DNA of 14,547 nucleotides from DATCLS01 sp035265325 (GCA_035265325.1 DATFOS010000211.1:1-14547), one strand, 5' to 3'. Positions 5,396 through 13,100 are shown, counted from the stretch's first letter. Notes: generated by a model from the letters alone, not told the origin. Translations and numbers: made by a program.

Positions 5396-8239
5396 ATGGC
5401 AGAGATCGACGCCAAGGGAACACTCGACGTCGGGGGCCAGCGTTTCGACATCTGGCGCCTGGCCGCACTCGAGGACGCCTACGGGGTGTCCCGCCTGCCG
5501 TACTCGCTCAAGGTCCTGTTGGAGAACCTGCTGCGCCACAACGACGGCCTCCGGGTGACCGATGCCGACGTCGAGGCGCTGGCCCGCTGGTCGGGCGGGT
5601 CCGACGGGGACAGCCGCGAGATCTCGTTCCTGCCGGCGCGGGTGTTGATGCAAGACTTCACCGGCGTCCCGGCGGTGGTCGACCTCGCCGCCATGCGCCA
5701 CGCGGTCGGCGTGGCCGGCGGCGACCCGCAGGAGCTCGACCCGCTCATCCCCGCCGACCTGGTCATCGACCACTCGGTGTCGGTCGACGTGTTCGGCCGG
5801 GCCGACGCCCTGCAGCGCAACGCCGAGCTGGAGTACGAGCGCAACCTCGAGCGCTACCAGTTCCTGCGCTGGGGCCAGACCGCGTTCGGGCACTTCCGGG
5901 TCGTCCCGCCGGCCACCGGCATCTGCCACCAGGTCAACCTGGAGCACCTGGCGACCGTCGTCGCCACCCGCGACGGCGCCGCCTTCCCCGACACCCTCGT
6001 CGGCACCGACAGCCACACCCCGATGGTCAACGGGCTCGGCGTCGTGGGCTGGGGCGTCGGGGGGATCGAGGCCGAGGCGGCGCTGCTGGGCCAGCCCATC
6101 TCGATGCTGATCCCGCAAGTCATCGGCTTCAAGCTGTCCGGCGAGCTCCCCGAGGGCACGACCGCCACCGACCTGGTGCTCACGGTCACGAACATGCTGC
6201 GCAAGCACGGCGTGGTGGGCCGTTTCGTCGAGTTCTACGGCCCCGGCTGCGCCAACGTGCCGGTCGAGAACCGGGCCACGATCGGCAACATGTCCCCGGA
6301 GTACGGGTCGACGATCACGATCTTCCCCGTCGACGACCAGACCCTCCGCTACCTCCGCTTCACCGGCCGCTCGGACGACCTCGTGGCGCTCGTCGAGGCC
6401 TACGCCAGGGAGCAGGGGCTCTGGCTCGACCCGTCCGTCGAGCCGACGTTCACCGAGACGCTCGAGCTCGACCTGGGCACGGTCGAGCCCAGCATCGCCG
6501 GCCCGTCCCGCCCGCAGGACCGCGTCCTGCTCCGCCAGGCCAAGCGCCGCTTCGCCACCGCGCTCCTCGACTCGCTGCCGGACGCGGCCGCCCCGCCGTC
6601 GGCCCCCGGCACGCCGGTGATGCTGTCGACCTCCGCCACCTACGACGGGGCCGACGCCCAGTCGTTCCCGGCCAGCGACGTGCCGGCCGCCGTCGCCAAC
6701 GGCATCGGCGCGGACCACGGCGCCGAGGCGGCGGCCGCCGATTCCGCCGAGGGTGGGGCCACCACCGACCGGCCCCACGAGCTGGTGTCGGTGGCGCTCG
6801 AGGGCGGCGAGACGGTCGAGCTCGACCACGGCCACGTCGCCATCGCCGCCATCACCAGCTGCACGAACACCTCGAACCCGCAGGTCATGGTCGCCGCCGG
6901 CCTGCTGGCCAAGAAGGCCGTCGAGCGGGGCCTGGCGACCAAGCCGTGGGTGAAGACCTCCCTGGCCCCCGGGTCGAAGGTCGTCGCCGACTACCTCGAC
7001 CGGGCCGGCCTGACGCCGTTCCTCGACAAGCTGGGCTTCAACCTCGTCGGCTACGGCTGCACGACCTGCATCGGCAACTCGGGCCCGCTGCCCGCCGCCA
7101 TCTCCGCCGCGGCCGAGGAGCACGGGCTGGCGCTGGTGTCGGTGCTGTCCGGCAACCGGAACTTCGAGGGCCGGATCAACCCCGACGTCCGCATGAACTA
7201 CCTGGCCTCGCCACCGCTCGTCGTGGCGTACGCCCTGGCCGGGACCATGGACCTCGACCTGGTCACCGAGCCCCTCGGCACCGACGCCTCGGGCACGCCG
7301 GTCCTGCTGAAGGACCTGTGGCCGACCACCGACGAGGTCACGGCGACGATCGAGGCGTCGCTGGCGTCCGACATGTTCCGCGCCGCCTACGGCCAGGCGT
7401 TCGACGGCGACGAAATGTGGCAGGCGCTCCCCGTCCCGGCCGGCGGGGCCTACGAGTGGAGCGACAGCTCCACGTACGTCCGGCGGCCCCCGTACTTCGA
7501 CGGCATGCCGGAGATCCCGGCGCCCCTCGGTGACATCGAGGGCGCCCGGGTGCTGGCGGTGCTGGGTGACAGCGTCACGACCGACCACATCTCCCCCGCC
7601 GGTGCCATCCACCCGGACTCGCCGGCCGGCCGGTGGCTGCTCGACCAGGGCGTCGATCGGCGGGACTTCAACTCGTACGGCTCGCGCCGGGGCAACCACG
7701 AGGTGATGATCCGGGGCACGTTCGCCAACCGGCGCATCCGCAACCGGCTGGCACCGGGGACCGAGGGCGGCGTCACGATCCACCTGCCGTCGGGCGAGCA
7801 GACCTCGATCTACGAGGCCGCCGAGCGCTACCGGTCCGAGGGGACGCCGCTGGTGATCCTCGCCGGCAAGGAGTACGGCTCGGGCTCGTCGCGGGACTGG
7901 GCCGCCAAGGGCACGGCCCTGCTCGGGGTGAAGGCGGTCATCGCCCAGAGCTTCGAGCGGATCCACCGGTCCAACCTCATCGGCATGGGCGTCCTGCCGC
8001 TGCAGCTGGCCGAGGGCACCACGGTGGAGTCGCTCGGGCTGACCGGCGACGAGACGTTCTCGATCACCGGCATCGTCGGGGTCGACCCGGTCTCGCTGAT
8101 CGGCGCCGAGCTGACGGTCACGGCCGACGGCAGCCCCGTGCCGGTCACCGCCCGCATCGACACGCCGATGGAGGCCGCGTACTACGAGCACGGCGGCATC
8201 CTCCACTACGTCCTACGCCAGCACCTCGGCAAGGCGTAG
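5396..8239 (+). CDS. acnA: Aconitate hydratase A
   Basis: The [4Fe-4S] enzyme that isomerises citrate to isocitrate via cis-aconitate in the TCA cycle; 947 residues, a typical actinobacterial AcnA/IRP1-type length. The cluster cysteines are C489 in ITSCTNTSNP and C555/C558 in GYGCTTCIGNSG, with the family spacing of 66 and 3. Other signatures are DLVIDHSVSVD, LVGTDSHTPMVNGLGV, GNMSPEYGST, the swivel-domain LGDSVTTDHISPAG, NSYGSRRGNHEVMIRGTFAN and the substrate-binding KEYGSGSSRDWAAKG. Residues about 392-458 hold an Ala/Pro/Asp-rich, probably disordered insert before the C489 domain; I recall a similar insertion in other actinobacterial aconitases. The start is fixed by a strong Shine-Dalgarno. 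It is flanked by its own promoter and a downstream hairpin, so it is likely monocistronic. Confidence 0.97.
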   Translation: MAEIDAKGTLDVGGQRFDIWRLAALEDAYGVSRLPYSLKVLLENLLRHNDGLRVTDADVEALARWSGGSDGDSREISFLPARVLMQDFTGVPAVVDLAAMRHAVGVAGGDPQELDPLIPADLVIDHSVSVDVFGRADALQRNAELEYERNLERYQFLRWGQTAFGHFRVVPPATGICHQVNLEHLATVVATRDGAAFPDTLVGTDSHTPMVNGLGVVGWGVGGIEAEAALLGQPISMLIPQVIGFKLSGELPEGTTATDLVLTVTNMLRKHGVVGRFVEFYGPGCANVPVENRATIGNMSPEYGSTITIFPVDDQTLRYLRFTGRSDDLVALVEAYAREQGLWLDPSVEPTFTETLELDLGTVEPSIAGPSRPQDRVLLRQAKRRFATALLDSLPDAAAPPSAPGTPVMLSTSATYDGADAQSFPASDVPAAVANGIGADHGAEAAAADSAEGGATTDRPHELVSVALEGGETVELDHGHVAIAAITSCTNTSNPQVMVAAGLLAKKAVERGLATKPWVKTSLAPGSKVVADYLDRAGLTPFLDKLGFNLVGYGCTTCIGNSGPLPAAISAAAEEHGLALVSVLSGNRNFEGRINPDVRMNYLASPPLVVAYALAGTMDLDLVTEPLGTDASGTPVLLKDLWPTTDEVTATIEASLASDMFRAAYGQAFDGDEMWQALPVPAGGAYEWSDSSTYVRRPPYFDGMPEIPAPLGDIEGARVLAVLGDSVTTDHISPAGAIHPDSPAGRWLLDQGVDRRDFNSYGSRRGNHEVMIRGTFANRRIRNRLAPGTEGGVTIHLPSGEQTSIYEAAERYRSEGTPLVILAGKEYGSGSSRDWAAKGTALLGVKAVIAQSFERIHRSNLIGMGVLPLQLAEGTTVESLGLTGDETFSITGIVGVDPVSLIGAELTVTADGSPVPVTARIDTPMEAAYYEHGGILHYVLRQHLGKA

Positions 8240-8250
8240 CTCCTACTCGC

Positions 8251-8284
8251 CGTCGCCGGAGGAGGTCCGCCGCCTCCGGCGACG
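8251..8284 (+). terminator. 12-bp perfect hairpin after acnA
   Basis: CGTCGCCGGAGG (8251-8262) pairs perfectly with CCTCCGGCGACG (8273-8284) around a 10-nt loop, starting 11 bases after the acnA stop. There is no T-tract, but position and strength fit an actinobacterial terminator. Confidence 0.6.
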
Positions 8285-8347
8285 CGCGTCGTCGGGATCG
8301 TCGCCTTCGCCCGGGTCCCGGACTCGGGCCCGCGCGGTGACAGTCCG

Positions 8348-8353
8348 TAACCT
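8348..8353 (+). promoter_or_regulatory. -10 box TAACCT for the alpha/beta hydrolase (leaderless)
   Basis: TAACCT is followed by six bases (GCGCCC) and ATG 8360, with no Shine-Dalgarno. Confidence 0.55.
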
Positions 8354-8359
8354 GCGCCC

Positions 8360-9025
8360 ATGCCGCCTGTCCTGCTGCTCCACGGTCTCGCCACGTCCGC
8401 CGCCCGCACCTGGGGGGAGAACGGGTGGATCGACATGCTCGGCGACATGGGCCGTCAGGTCCTCGCCCCCGACCTCCCCGGGCACGGGACGGCCGAGAAG
8501 TCGCACGACCCGGCCGCCTACGCCGACCTGGGGGCTGCGGTGGTCGCAGACCTGCCCGACGAGCCGGTCGACGCCATCGGCTTCTCGCTCGGCGCCCGCA
8601 CGTTGCTGGGCCTGGCGGCCGACGGGCGGGCGCAGTTCCGGCGCCTCGTCGTCGCCGGCGTCGGGGCCAACCTGTTCCGGACCGAGGGGTCCGACGCCGT
8701 GGTCCGTGCTCTGCGGGGCGAGGGTGACCGGGCCAACCCGGTCACCCGCTACTTCGCCGGCCTGGCGGCCCACCCGGACGCCGACCCGCTCGCCCTGGCC
8801 GCCCTGCTCGAGGCCCGCCAGCCGCCGCTCACCGCAGCGGCGCTGGCCGCCGTCACGTGCCCCACGCTGGTCGTCCTCGGCGACCAGGACTTCGCCGGCC
8901 CGCCCGACCCCCTGGTGGAGGCGCTGCCGAACGTCGAACTGGTCGTACTGCGCAACACCGACCACTTCGCCACGCCGAAGTCCTTCGACTTCATGGACAA
9001 GGCCCTCCGCTTCCTTGAGGGCTGA
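8360..9025 (+). CDS. Alpha/beta hydrolase fold protein
   Basis: A 221-residue cytoplasmic hydrolase with no signal peptide. The oxyanion-side motif VLLLHGLATSA sits at 4-14, followed by DLPGHGTAEKS (38-48). The nucleophile elbow is GFSLGA (S76). The acid is D177 in LGDQDF and the catalytic His is H202 in NTDHFATP, so the triad is complete. The cap region (about 105-160) is short. The substrate is unknown; esterase or C-C hydrolase-like enzymes share this layout. ATG 8360 is supported by TAACCT six bases upstream. It lies between acnA and azlC, each apparently with its own promoter, so its context says little about its role. Confidence 0.88.
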   Translation: MPPVLLLHGLATSAARTWGENGWIDMLGDMGRQVLAPDLPGHGTAEKSHDPAAYADLGAAVVADLPDEPVDAIGFSLGARTLLGLAADGRAQFRRLVVAGVGANLFRTEGSDAVVRALRGEGDRANPVTRYFAGLAAHPDADPLALAALLEARQPPLTAAALAAVTCPTLVVLGDQDFAGPPDPLVEALPNVELVVLRNTDHFATPKSFDFMDKALRFLEG

Positions 9026-9082
9026 GCGGCCGGCCCCATCGTCCGGGACGGGCACCGCGGCCAGTCCATCTGGCGCCGATTG

Positions 9083-9098
9083 GCCCGGGAACCCGGGC
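9083..9098 (+). promoter_or_regulatory. Palindrome over the -35 region of azlC
   Basis: GCCCGGG and CCCGGGC (9083-9089 and 9092-9098) flank AA. The dyad centre lies about 20 bases upstream of the azlC -10 box, where RNA polymerase would contact -35. It is a candidate operator, although GC-rich palindromes arise easily at this base composition. The rest of 9026-9121 shows only weak hairpins. Confidence 0.3.
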
Positions 9099-9109
9099 GC
9101 GGCCGGCCG

Positions 9110-9115
9110 TACCCT
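9110..9115 (+). promoter_or_regulatory. -10 box TACCCT for azlC (leaderless)
   Basis: TACCCT is followed by six bases (CACGCC) and GTG 9122. This decides the azlC start against the longer open frame that begins at 9080. Confidence 0.55.
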
Positions 9116-9121
9116 CACGCC

Positions 9122-10015
9122 GTGCGAGGGACGGACCGGGCGGTGGTGCGCGACGGCGTCAGCGTCGGCCTCGCCACGGGCGCCTACGGGCTGTCCTTCG
9201 GGGCGCTGTCGGCCGCCGCCGGGCTCACCCTTCCGCAGACGTGCGCGCTCTCGCTGCTGATGTTCACCGGCGGATCGCAGTTCGCCCTCGTGGGGGTCGT
9301 GGCCGGCGGCGGCAACGCCCTGGGCGGCGCGGCCACCGCCGTGCTCCTCGGCGCCCGCAACGCCTTCTACGGGCTGCGGCTGGCCTCGTTGCTGCAGCTC
9401 CGGGGCCTGCGACGGCTGGTGGCGGCGCAGCTGGTGATCGATGAGTCATCCGCCATGGCCATCGGTCGGGAGGACGACCCCCACGCCACCCGGGTGGCCT
9501 TCTGGGCGACCGGCGTGTCGGTGTTCGTCTTCTGGAACCTGGCCACGCTGCTCGGGGCGCTGGGTGCCGAGGCGCTGTCCGACCCGGCCGTGCTCGGGCT
9601 CGACGCCGCAGCCCCGGCCGCGTTCCTTGCCCTGCTGGCGCCGAACGTCCGCCGGCGCCGCCCGCTGGCGGTCGCGCTCGCCGCCGCCGTGGTCGCCGTG
9701 GCGGTCACGCCGTTCGTGCCGGCAGGCGTCCCGATCCTCGCCGCCGCCGCCGTCGCCGTCGCCACGGCCCTCACCGGCCCCCGACCGCCCGACGAGGACG
9801 AGCCGGCCCCGGGCGGCGCCCCGGCGCATGGCGATGCACCAGCCGTTGAGCAACCGCCGGCCGCCACGCATGCCTCGTCCGCCCGCGACACGCCGGCCGA
9901 CGACCCGCCAGCCGCCACGGACGAACGGCCCGCCGGCCCGGGCGGCGATGCGCCGATGACGGGGCACGACGACGGGTGGCGGCGGGCGCGGGCGAGCGAG
10001 GGGCGCGGGCGCTGA
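9122..10015 (+). CDS. azlC: AzlC family branched-chain amino acid permease, large subunit
   Basis: The large membrane subunit of an AzlCD-type exporter, which in characterised members exports branched-chain amino acids or analogues. The conserved core is residues 1-218: GLATGAYGLSFGALSAAAGL, MFTGGSQFALVG, LLGARNAFYGLRLA, QLVIDESSAMAIG and AFLALLAPN, with about six to seven hydrophobic helices. GTG 9122 is chosen from the TACCCT box and because the core begins right behind it. Unusually, residues 219-297 form a ~79-residue Pro/Ala/Asp-rich, probably cytoplasmic disordered tail, whereas the family normally ends after the last helix. The TGA overlaps the ATG of azlD (TGATG), so the tail is read through to the coupling site and is probably genuine. 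Confidence 0.87.
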   Translation: MRGTDRAVVRDGVSVGLATGAYGLSFGALSAAAGLTLPQTCALSLLMFTGGSQFALVGVVAGGGNALGGAATAVLLGARNAFYGLRLASLLQLRGLRRLVAAQLVIDESSAMAIGREDDPHATRVAFWATGVSVFVFWNLATLLGALGAEALSDPAVLGLDAAAPAAFLALLAPNVRRRRPLAVALAAAVVAVAVTPFVPAGVPILAAAAVAVATALTGPRPPDEDEPAPGGAPAHGDAPAVEQPPAATHASSARDTPADDPPAATDERPAGPGGDAPMTGHDDGWRRARASEGRGR

Positions 10016-10317
10016 TGTGGGTCGCCGTGCTCGTCGGGGCGGCCGGGTGCTACCTGCTCAAGCTGGCGGGCCTGTCCGTGCCCCGCCGGCTCCTGGACGA
10101 GCCCCACGTGCGGCGGGTGGCGGCGGCGCTGCCGATCGGGCTCCTGGCCGCCCTCGCTGCCGTCCAGTCGGTGGCCGACGGCCGCCACCTCGCTGTGGAC
10201 GCCCGGCTCGCCGGGGTCGCGGTCGCCCTCGTCGCCATCTGGCGGCGGGCGCCGTTCCTCGTCGTCATCGGCCTGGCGGCGGCCACCACCGCCCTCCTCC
10301 GCCTCGCGGCCGGCTGA
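10015..10317 (+). CDS. azlD: AzlD family branched-chain amino acid transport protein, small subunit
   Basis: A 100-residue membrane protein that pairs with AzlC. It has the usual AzlD layout: an N-terminal helix (MWVAVLVGAAGCYLLKLAGL), a short loop with PRRLLDEPHVRRVAAALPIGLLAALAAVQ, then two more hydrophobic helices ending in APFLVVIGLAAATTALLRL. ATG 10015 overlaps the azlC stop by one base and gives the family length. An upstream in-frame TTG at 9976 would add residues encoded inside the azlC tail and is rejected. The 1-nt overlap implies translational coupling and a 1:1 transporter pair. Confidence 0.87.
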   Translation: MWVAVLVGAAGCYLLKLAGLSVPRRLLDEPHVRRVAAALPIGLLAALAAVQSVADGRHLAVDARLAGVAVALVAIWRRAPFLVVIGLAAATTALLRLAAG

Positions 10318-10356
10318 GCGATCGACCCCCTCCACCCGATCCGGGGTATGAATCGC
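10318..10356 (+). terminator. Weak interrupted hairpin after azlD
   Basis: GCGAT (10318-10322) and ACCCC (10325-10329) can pair with GGGGT (10343-10347) and ATCGC (10352-10356), with small internal loops. It starts directly after the azlD stop. Stability is moderate and there is no T-tract. Confidence 0.3.
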
Positions 10357-10407
10357 CGGCGTCCACCGCCGGGCGCGTCCCGCGCCGCCTTGGCGTGCAT
10401 TGGTCAC

Positions 10408-10422
10408 TACGTTGAATACGTA
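10408..10422 (+). promoter_or_regulatory. TACGT-N5-ACGTA inverted repeat and candidate promoter of the large membrane protein
   Basis: TACGT (10408-10412) and ACGTA (10418-10422) flank TGAAT in the most AT-rich stretch of the intergenic region. TACGTT at 10408-10413 also fits a TANNNT -10 box, which would give a leader of about 30 nt. A GGGGGAG Shine-Dalgarno (10441-10447) precedes ATG 10450. Confidence 0.35.
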
Positions 10423-10449
10423 AGGGGAACATACGAAGTCGGGGGAGCA

Positions 10450-12894
10450 ATGACGGAGACTCCGCCCACCCGACCGGCTCGGGAGCATCCCGAACGGCCC
10501 GTGGCCGCGGCTCTACTCAACGCCAGCGCGCTGGGCGCCGGCTACGTCTACCTGCGGCGTTGGCGCGACGCCGCCGTCTACTGGGCCGGGCTGGTCGCCT
10601 GGCTGCTGCTGGCGTCGAGCACCGCGTTCTGGCTCGTGGCGCTCGTCGCCTGGGTGGGCGCCGCCGTCGTGCGGGGGTTCCTGCTCGGCCGCCCGCCGGC
10701 CGCCCACCTGGCGCCGGCGGGCGCGCGGGGACCGACATCGTCCTGGTCCCCGCCGTCCCACCAGGCGGGCCCGGGGCCCACCCCCTCGCCGGTGGACGCC
10801 CCAGCGGCACCGCACCAGCAGCCGCTGGGGCAGGGCCCGACGCCCCCGCCGCCGCGGACGGCGACCGGCGGCATCCCCCTCCCCGCGGCGCCGTCCGGTA
10901 CCGCCGACCCGGCCCGGACCAGCCCCGTGGTGGGCACCGCCAGCGTGGCAACGGCGCCGAGCCCAATGACCACCATGACGACGTCGGACACGCCCGATCC
11001 GGCCCTGACGACGGAGGGCGCCGGCACAGTTCCGACGGCCGACGCCACAGGCGGCTTGGACGCCGGCCCACCGACCCGCGCGGACAGCGCCGGCTCGGTC
11101 GACACCGCAAGCTCCGCACCCACGGCTGCGGCTGAGGGCGGGGGCGGCACCGAGAGTCCGCCAACCACCGCGCCCACCGACACCGAGGACACCACCAGCC
11201 CTCCAACCACCGCAGAGGCCACCGACACCGCGGACACCACCGGCCCCGCAACCACCCCGGAGGCCACCGACACCGCGGACACCACCAGCCCCGCAGCCGT
11301 CGGGGAGCCTGACGGGGCCGCGGACACCGGGAGCCCGACAACGTCGGCGGACGCAGGCGAGCCAGCTGAGCCCGCAGACTCCGCAACGACTGCCGAGCCC
11401 GCCGGCACCGCGGACACGGCGACCTCGGCGACCTCGGGGGATACCGATGCCACGGCAGGCACCGCGATCCCCCTGGGCTCGACCGGTGCGGCGGGCCCCA
11501 CCGAGACCGCGAGCCCGGGGGATCCGATGCCCCCGCCCGATGCCGGGTCCGTGGCCGCAGCGACCGCCGCCGCCTGGATGGCCGGGGACGACACCATCCC
11601 GCCGGCGCCGGCGTTCGGGCCGCCGGCGGCCGACGGTGCCCGCATCCAGCCGCCGCCGCGGGTGGGGTCGGGCGCCGAGGACGCTCGGCGGGCGGCGCCG
11701 TTCGCCGTCGCCCTCGTGCTCCTCGTGGTCGTGGGGGCCGTCGTCGTGTCCTACCGCGACCGCGCCTACGACGCGCTGCGCGAGGGAGACGGGCTGCACG
11801 CCGACGGCCAGTGCGCCAAGGCGGTCGAGCAGTACGACGACGTGGCGTCCTACGACAAGTCCTTCACCGCCGCGCTCGACCGGGCGTCCGAGCAGGGGGC
11901 GGTCTGCGAGCAGCTGCTGACGGCCCGGCAGCAGGCCGGCGAGGACGACTACGAGGACGCCATCGAGACCTACACGGCCTACGCGGAGCGGGACCGGGAC
12001 GAGGCCCTGTTCCGGGACGGCGCCCGGGACGAGCTGGCGACGGTGCGGTCTGCCTATGCCGCCGACCTGGGCGACGACGGCGGTGCGGCCGACCGGGACG
12101 TTGCCGAGGCCTACGAGCAGTACGTGACGATCGCGGATGAGCACCCCGGCACGCCCGAGGCCGAGGCGGCGCCGGGCGAGTTCCGCACGCTGTACCGGGA
12201 GGCGACCGCCGAGTACGCCGACCGGCGCTGGTGCAACGCGATCGACGACCTTGAGGCCTTCGCCGAGATCCGCTATCGCGCCCCGATCACCGACCCCGTC
12301 GCCAGCGCGGCGCCGAAGGAGCTGCGGGGCGCCCTTACCGAGTGCGGGCTGGCGCGGCTCGACGACGGCGACATCGACGCCGCCGAGCCCTACCTCCAGC
12401 GTGTGGTGGACGAGTTCCCCGCCACCGCCTCGGCCCTCCGGGCCCGGCGGGGCCTCGACCGCATCACCGCCGAGCGCGAGCGCATTCGCATCCGCGACGA
12501 GATCGCGGGCGTCGGCGACTCCGCCACCGAGCTGCCGCCGCCGGTCGCCGCCGGCTCGTCCGGCAGCGGCTCGGCTCGGCTGCAGATCGTCAACGGGTCG
12601 CGGGAGTCGGTCGAGATCCTCTACGACGGTCCCGAGACCGGTTTGATCGAGCTCCCAGCGTGCGGGAACTGCACCGACTTCGGCCCGAACGAGGTCGTCA
12701 CCAGCTGCGGCACACCCGACAGCCCGGCGACCGACGCCGAGCTGGCGCCCGGGACCTACTCGGTGGTGGTCCGGTCGACGGGAGACAGCTTCGTCCGGCC
12801 CTTCTCGGGGACGTGGCCGCTGTCCGGCGGAACGCTGTACGCCGACTGCTACTACCTGCAGGCGGTGAGCCCGCTGGATCCGGCGACCGGGTAG
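10450..12894 (+). CDS. Large membrane protein with repeat-rich linker, TPR-like extracytoplasmic region and Cys-rich C-terminal domain (unrecognised)
   Basis: I do not recognise this 814-residue protein as a named family. Residues 18-80 hold a LLNASALGAGYVYLRRWRDA motif and two to three hydrophobic helices. Residues about 81-415 are a Pro/Thr/Ala/Asp-rich linker with tandem ~15-residue repeats (237-295). Residues 418-436 form another membrane helix (FAVALVLLVVVGAVVVSY). What follows is probably outside the cell: an acidic helical, TPR-like region (about 440-670) and a predicted beta domain (about 712-800) with C738-x2-C741, C753 and C800. C455, C486, C595 and C632 bring the total to eight cysteines, an even number that suits disulfides. 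The C-terminal pattern resembles domains I recall beside TPRs in cyanobacterial proteins, an unverified memory. ATG 10450 is chosen for its GGGGGAG ribosome binding site. The frame is open back to 10348, but that part spans the AT-rich promoter region. Confidence 0.72.
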   Translation: MTETPPTRPAREHPERPVAAALLNASALGAGYVYLRRWRDAAVYWAGLVAWLLLASSTAFWLVALVAWVGAAVVRGFLLGRPPAAHLAPAGARGPTSSWSPPSHQAGPGPTPSPVDAPAAPHQQPLGQGPTPPPPRTATGGIPLPAAPSGTADPARTSPVVGTASVATAPSPMTTMTTSDTPDPALTTEGAGTVPTADATGGLDAGPPTRADSAGSVDTASSAPTAAAEGGGGTESPPTTAPTDTEDTTSPPTTAEATDTADTTGPATTPEATDTADTTSPAAVGEPDGAADTGSPTTSADAGEPAEPADSATTAEPAGTADTATSATSGDTDATAGTAIPLGSTGAAGPTETASPGDPMPPPDAGSVAAATAAAWMAGDDTIPPAPAFGPPAADGARIQPPPRVGSGAEDARRAAPFAVALVLLVVVGAVVVSYRDRAYDALREGDGLHADGQCAKAVEQYDDVASYDKSFTAALDRASEQGAVCEQLLTARQQAGEDDYEDAIETYTAYAERDRDEALFRDGARDELATVRSAYAADLGDDGGAADRDVAEAYEQYVTIADEHPGTPEAEAAPGEFRTLYREATAEYADRRWCNAIDDLEAFAEIRYRAPITDPVASAAPKELRGALTECGLARLDDGDIDAAEPYLQRVVDEFPATASALRARRGLDRITAERERIRIRDEIAGVGDSATELPPPVAAGSSGSGSARLQIVNGSRESVEILYDGPETGLIELPACGNCTDFGPNEVVTSCGTPDSPATDAELAPGTYSVVVRSTGDSFVRPFSGTWPLSGGTLYADCYYLQAVSPLDPATG
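11158..11334 (+). repeat. In-frame tandem ~45-bp repeats in the linker
   Basis: Four consecutive units encode PPTTAPTDTEDTTS, PPTTAEATDTADTTG, PATTPEATDTADTTS and the degenerate PAAVGEPDGAADTGS. Units two and three share an identical 27-bp block (11215-11241 and 11260-11286) exactly 45 bp apart. The last unit is decayed. Codon choice here is more relaxed (more A/T third positions) than in the folded parts of the gene. Confidence 0.8.
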
Positions 12895-12925
12895 GCCGCG
12901 GCGCCCCTCGGGCTCGCGGAATATC

Positions 12926-12951
12926 GCCGCCTCCGGCGGGAAGGAGGCGGC
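12926..12951 (+). terminator. 9-bp hairpin after the large membrane protein gene
   Basis: GCCGCCTCC (12926-12934) pairs perfectly with GGAGGCGGC (12943-12951) around an 8-nt loop, 31 bases after the stop codon. No T-tract follows. Confidence 0.55.
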
Positions 12952-13058
12952 TGGCACTCACGCGTCCCGGGACGGTTCCCTGCCGATGGCCACCGGGGCG
13001 GCGGTCCGCCACGGGCCCCATGATGGCGCACCCTCCGCGGAGCAAGCAGTCCACGGCC

Positions 13059-13100
13059 TCGGGGAGCGCGGCGGCGACGGGCGGCCGCCGCGCTCCCCGA
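13059..13100. terminator. 17-bp perfect inverted repeat, candidate terminator or structured RNA
   Basis: TCGGGGAGCGCGGCGGC (13059-13075) is perfectly complementary to 13084-13100 around the 8-nt loop GACGGGCG. It is the strongest hairpin I found in the window. It lies about 90 bases downstream of the end of the crcB operon and about 165 bases after the membrane-protein gene. It may stop transcription from either side. Confidence 0.5.

Noticed and set aside
4886..8206. A 1106-codon open frame on the minus strand opposite acnA
   Set aside because: It runs antisense to a certain acnA and is Arg/Gly/Val/His-rich without any domain motif. It is the expected shadow of strongly biased high-GC codons, and has no start signal.
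9080..9121. Start of azlC at TTG 9080
   Set aside because: The TACCCT box at 9110-9115 lies inside this extension and is six bases before GTG 9122, where the family core begins.
11158..11334. CRISPR-like or mobile repeat array
   Set aside because: The repeats are contiguous, degenerate, in frame and encode a Pro/Thr/Asp linker. There are no unique spacers and no cas genes.
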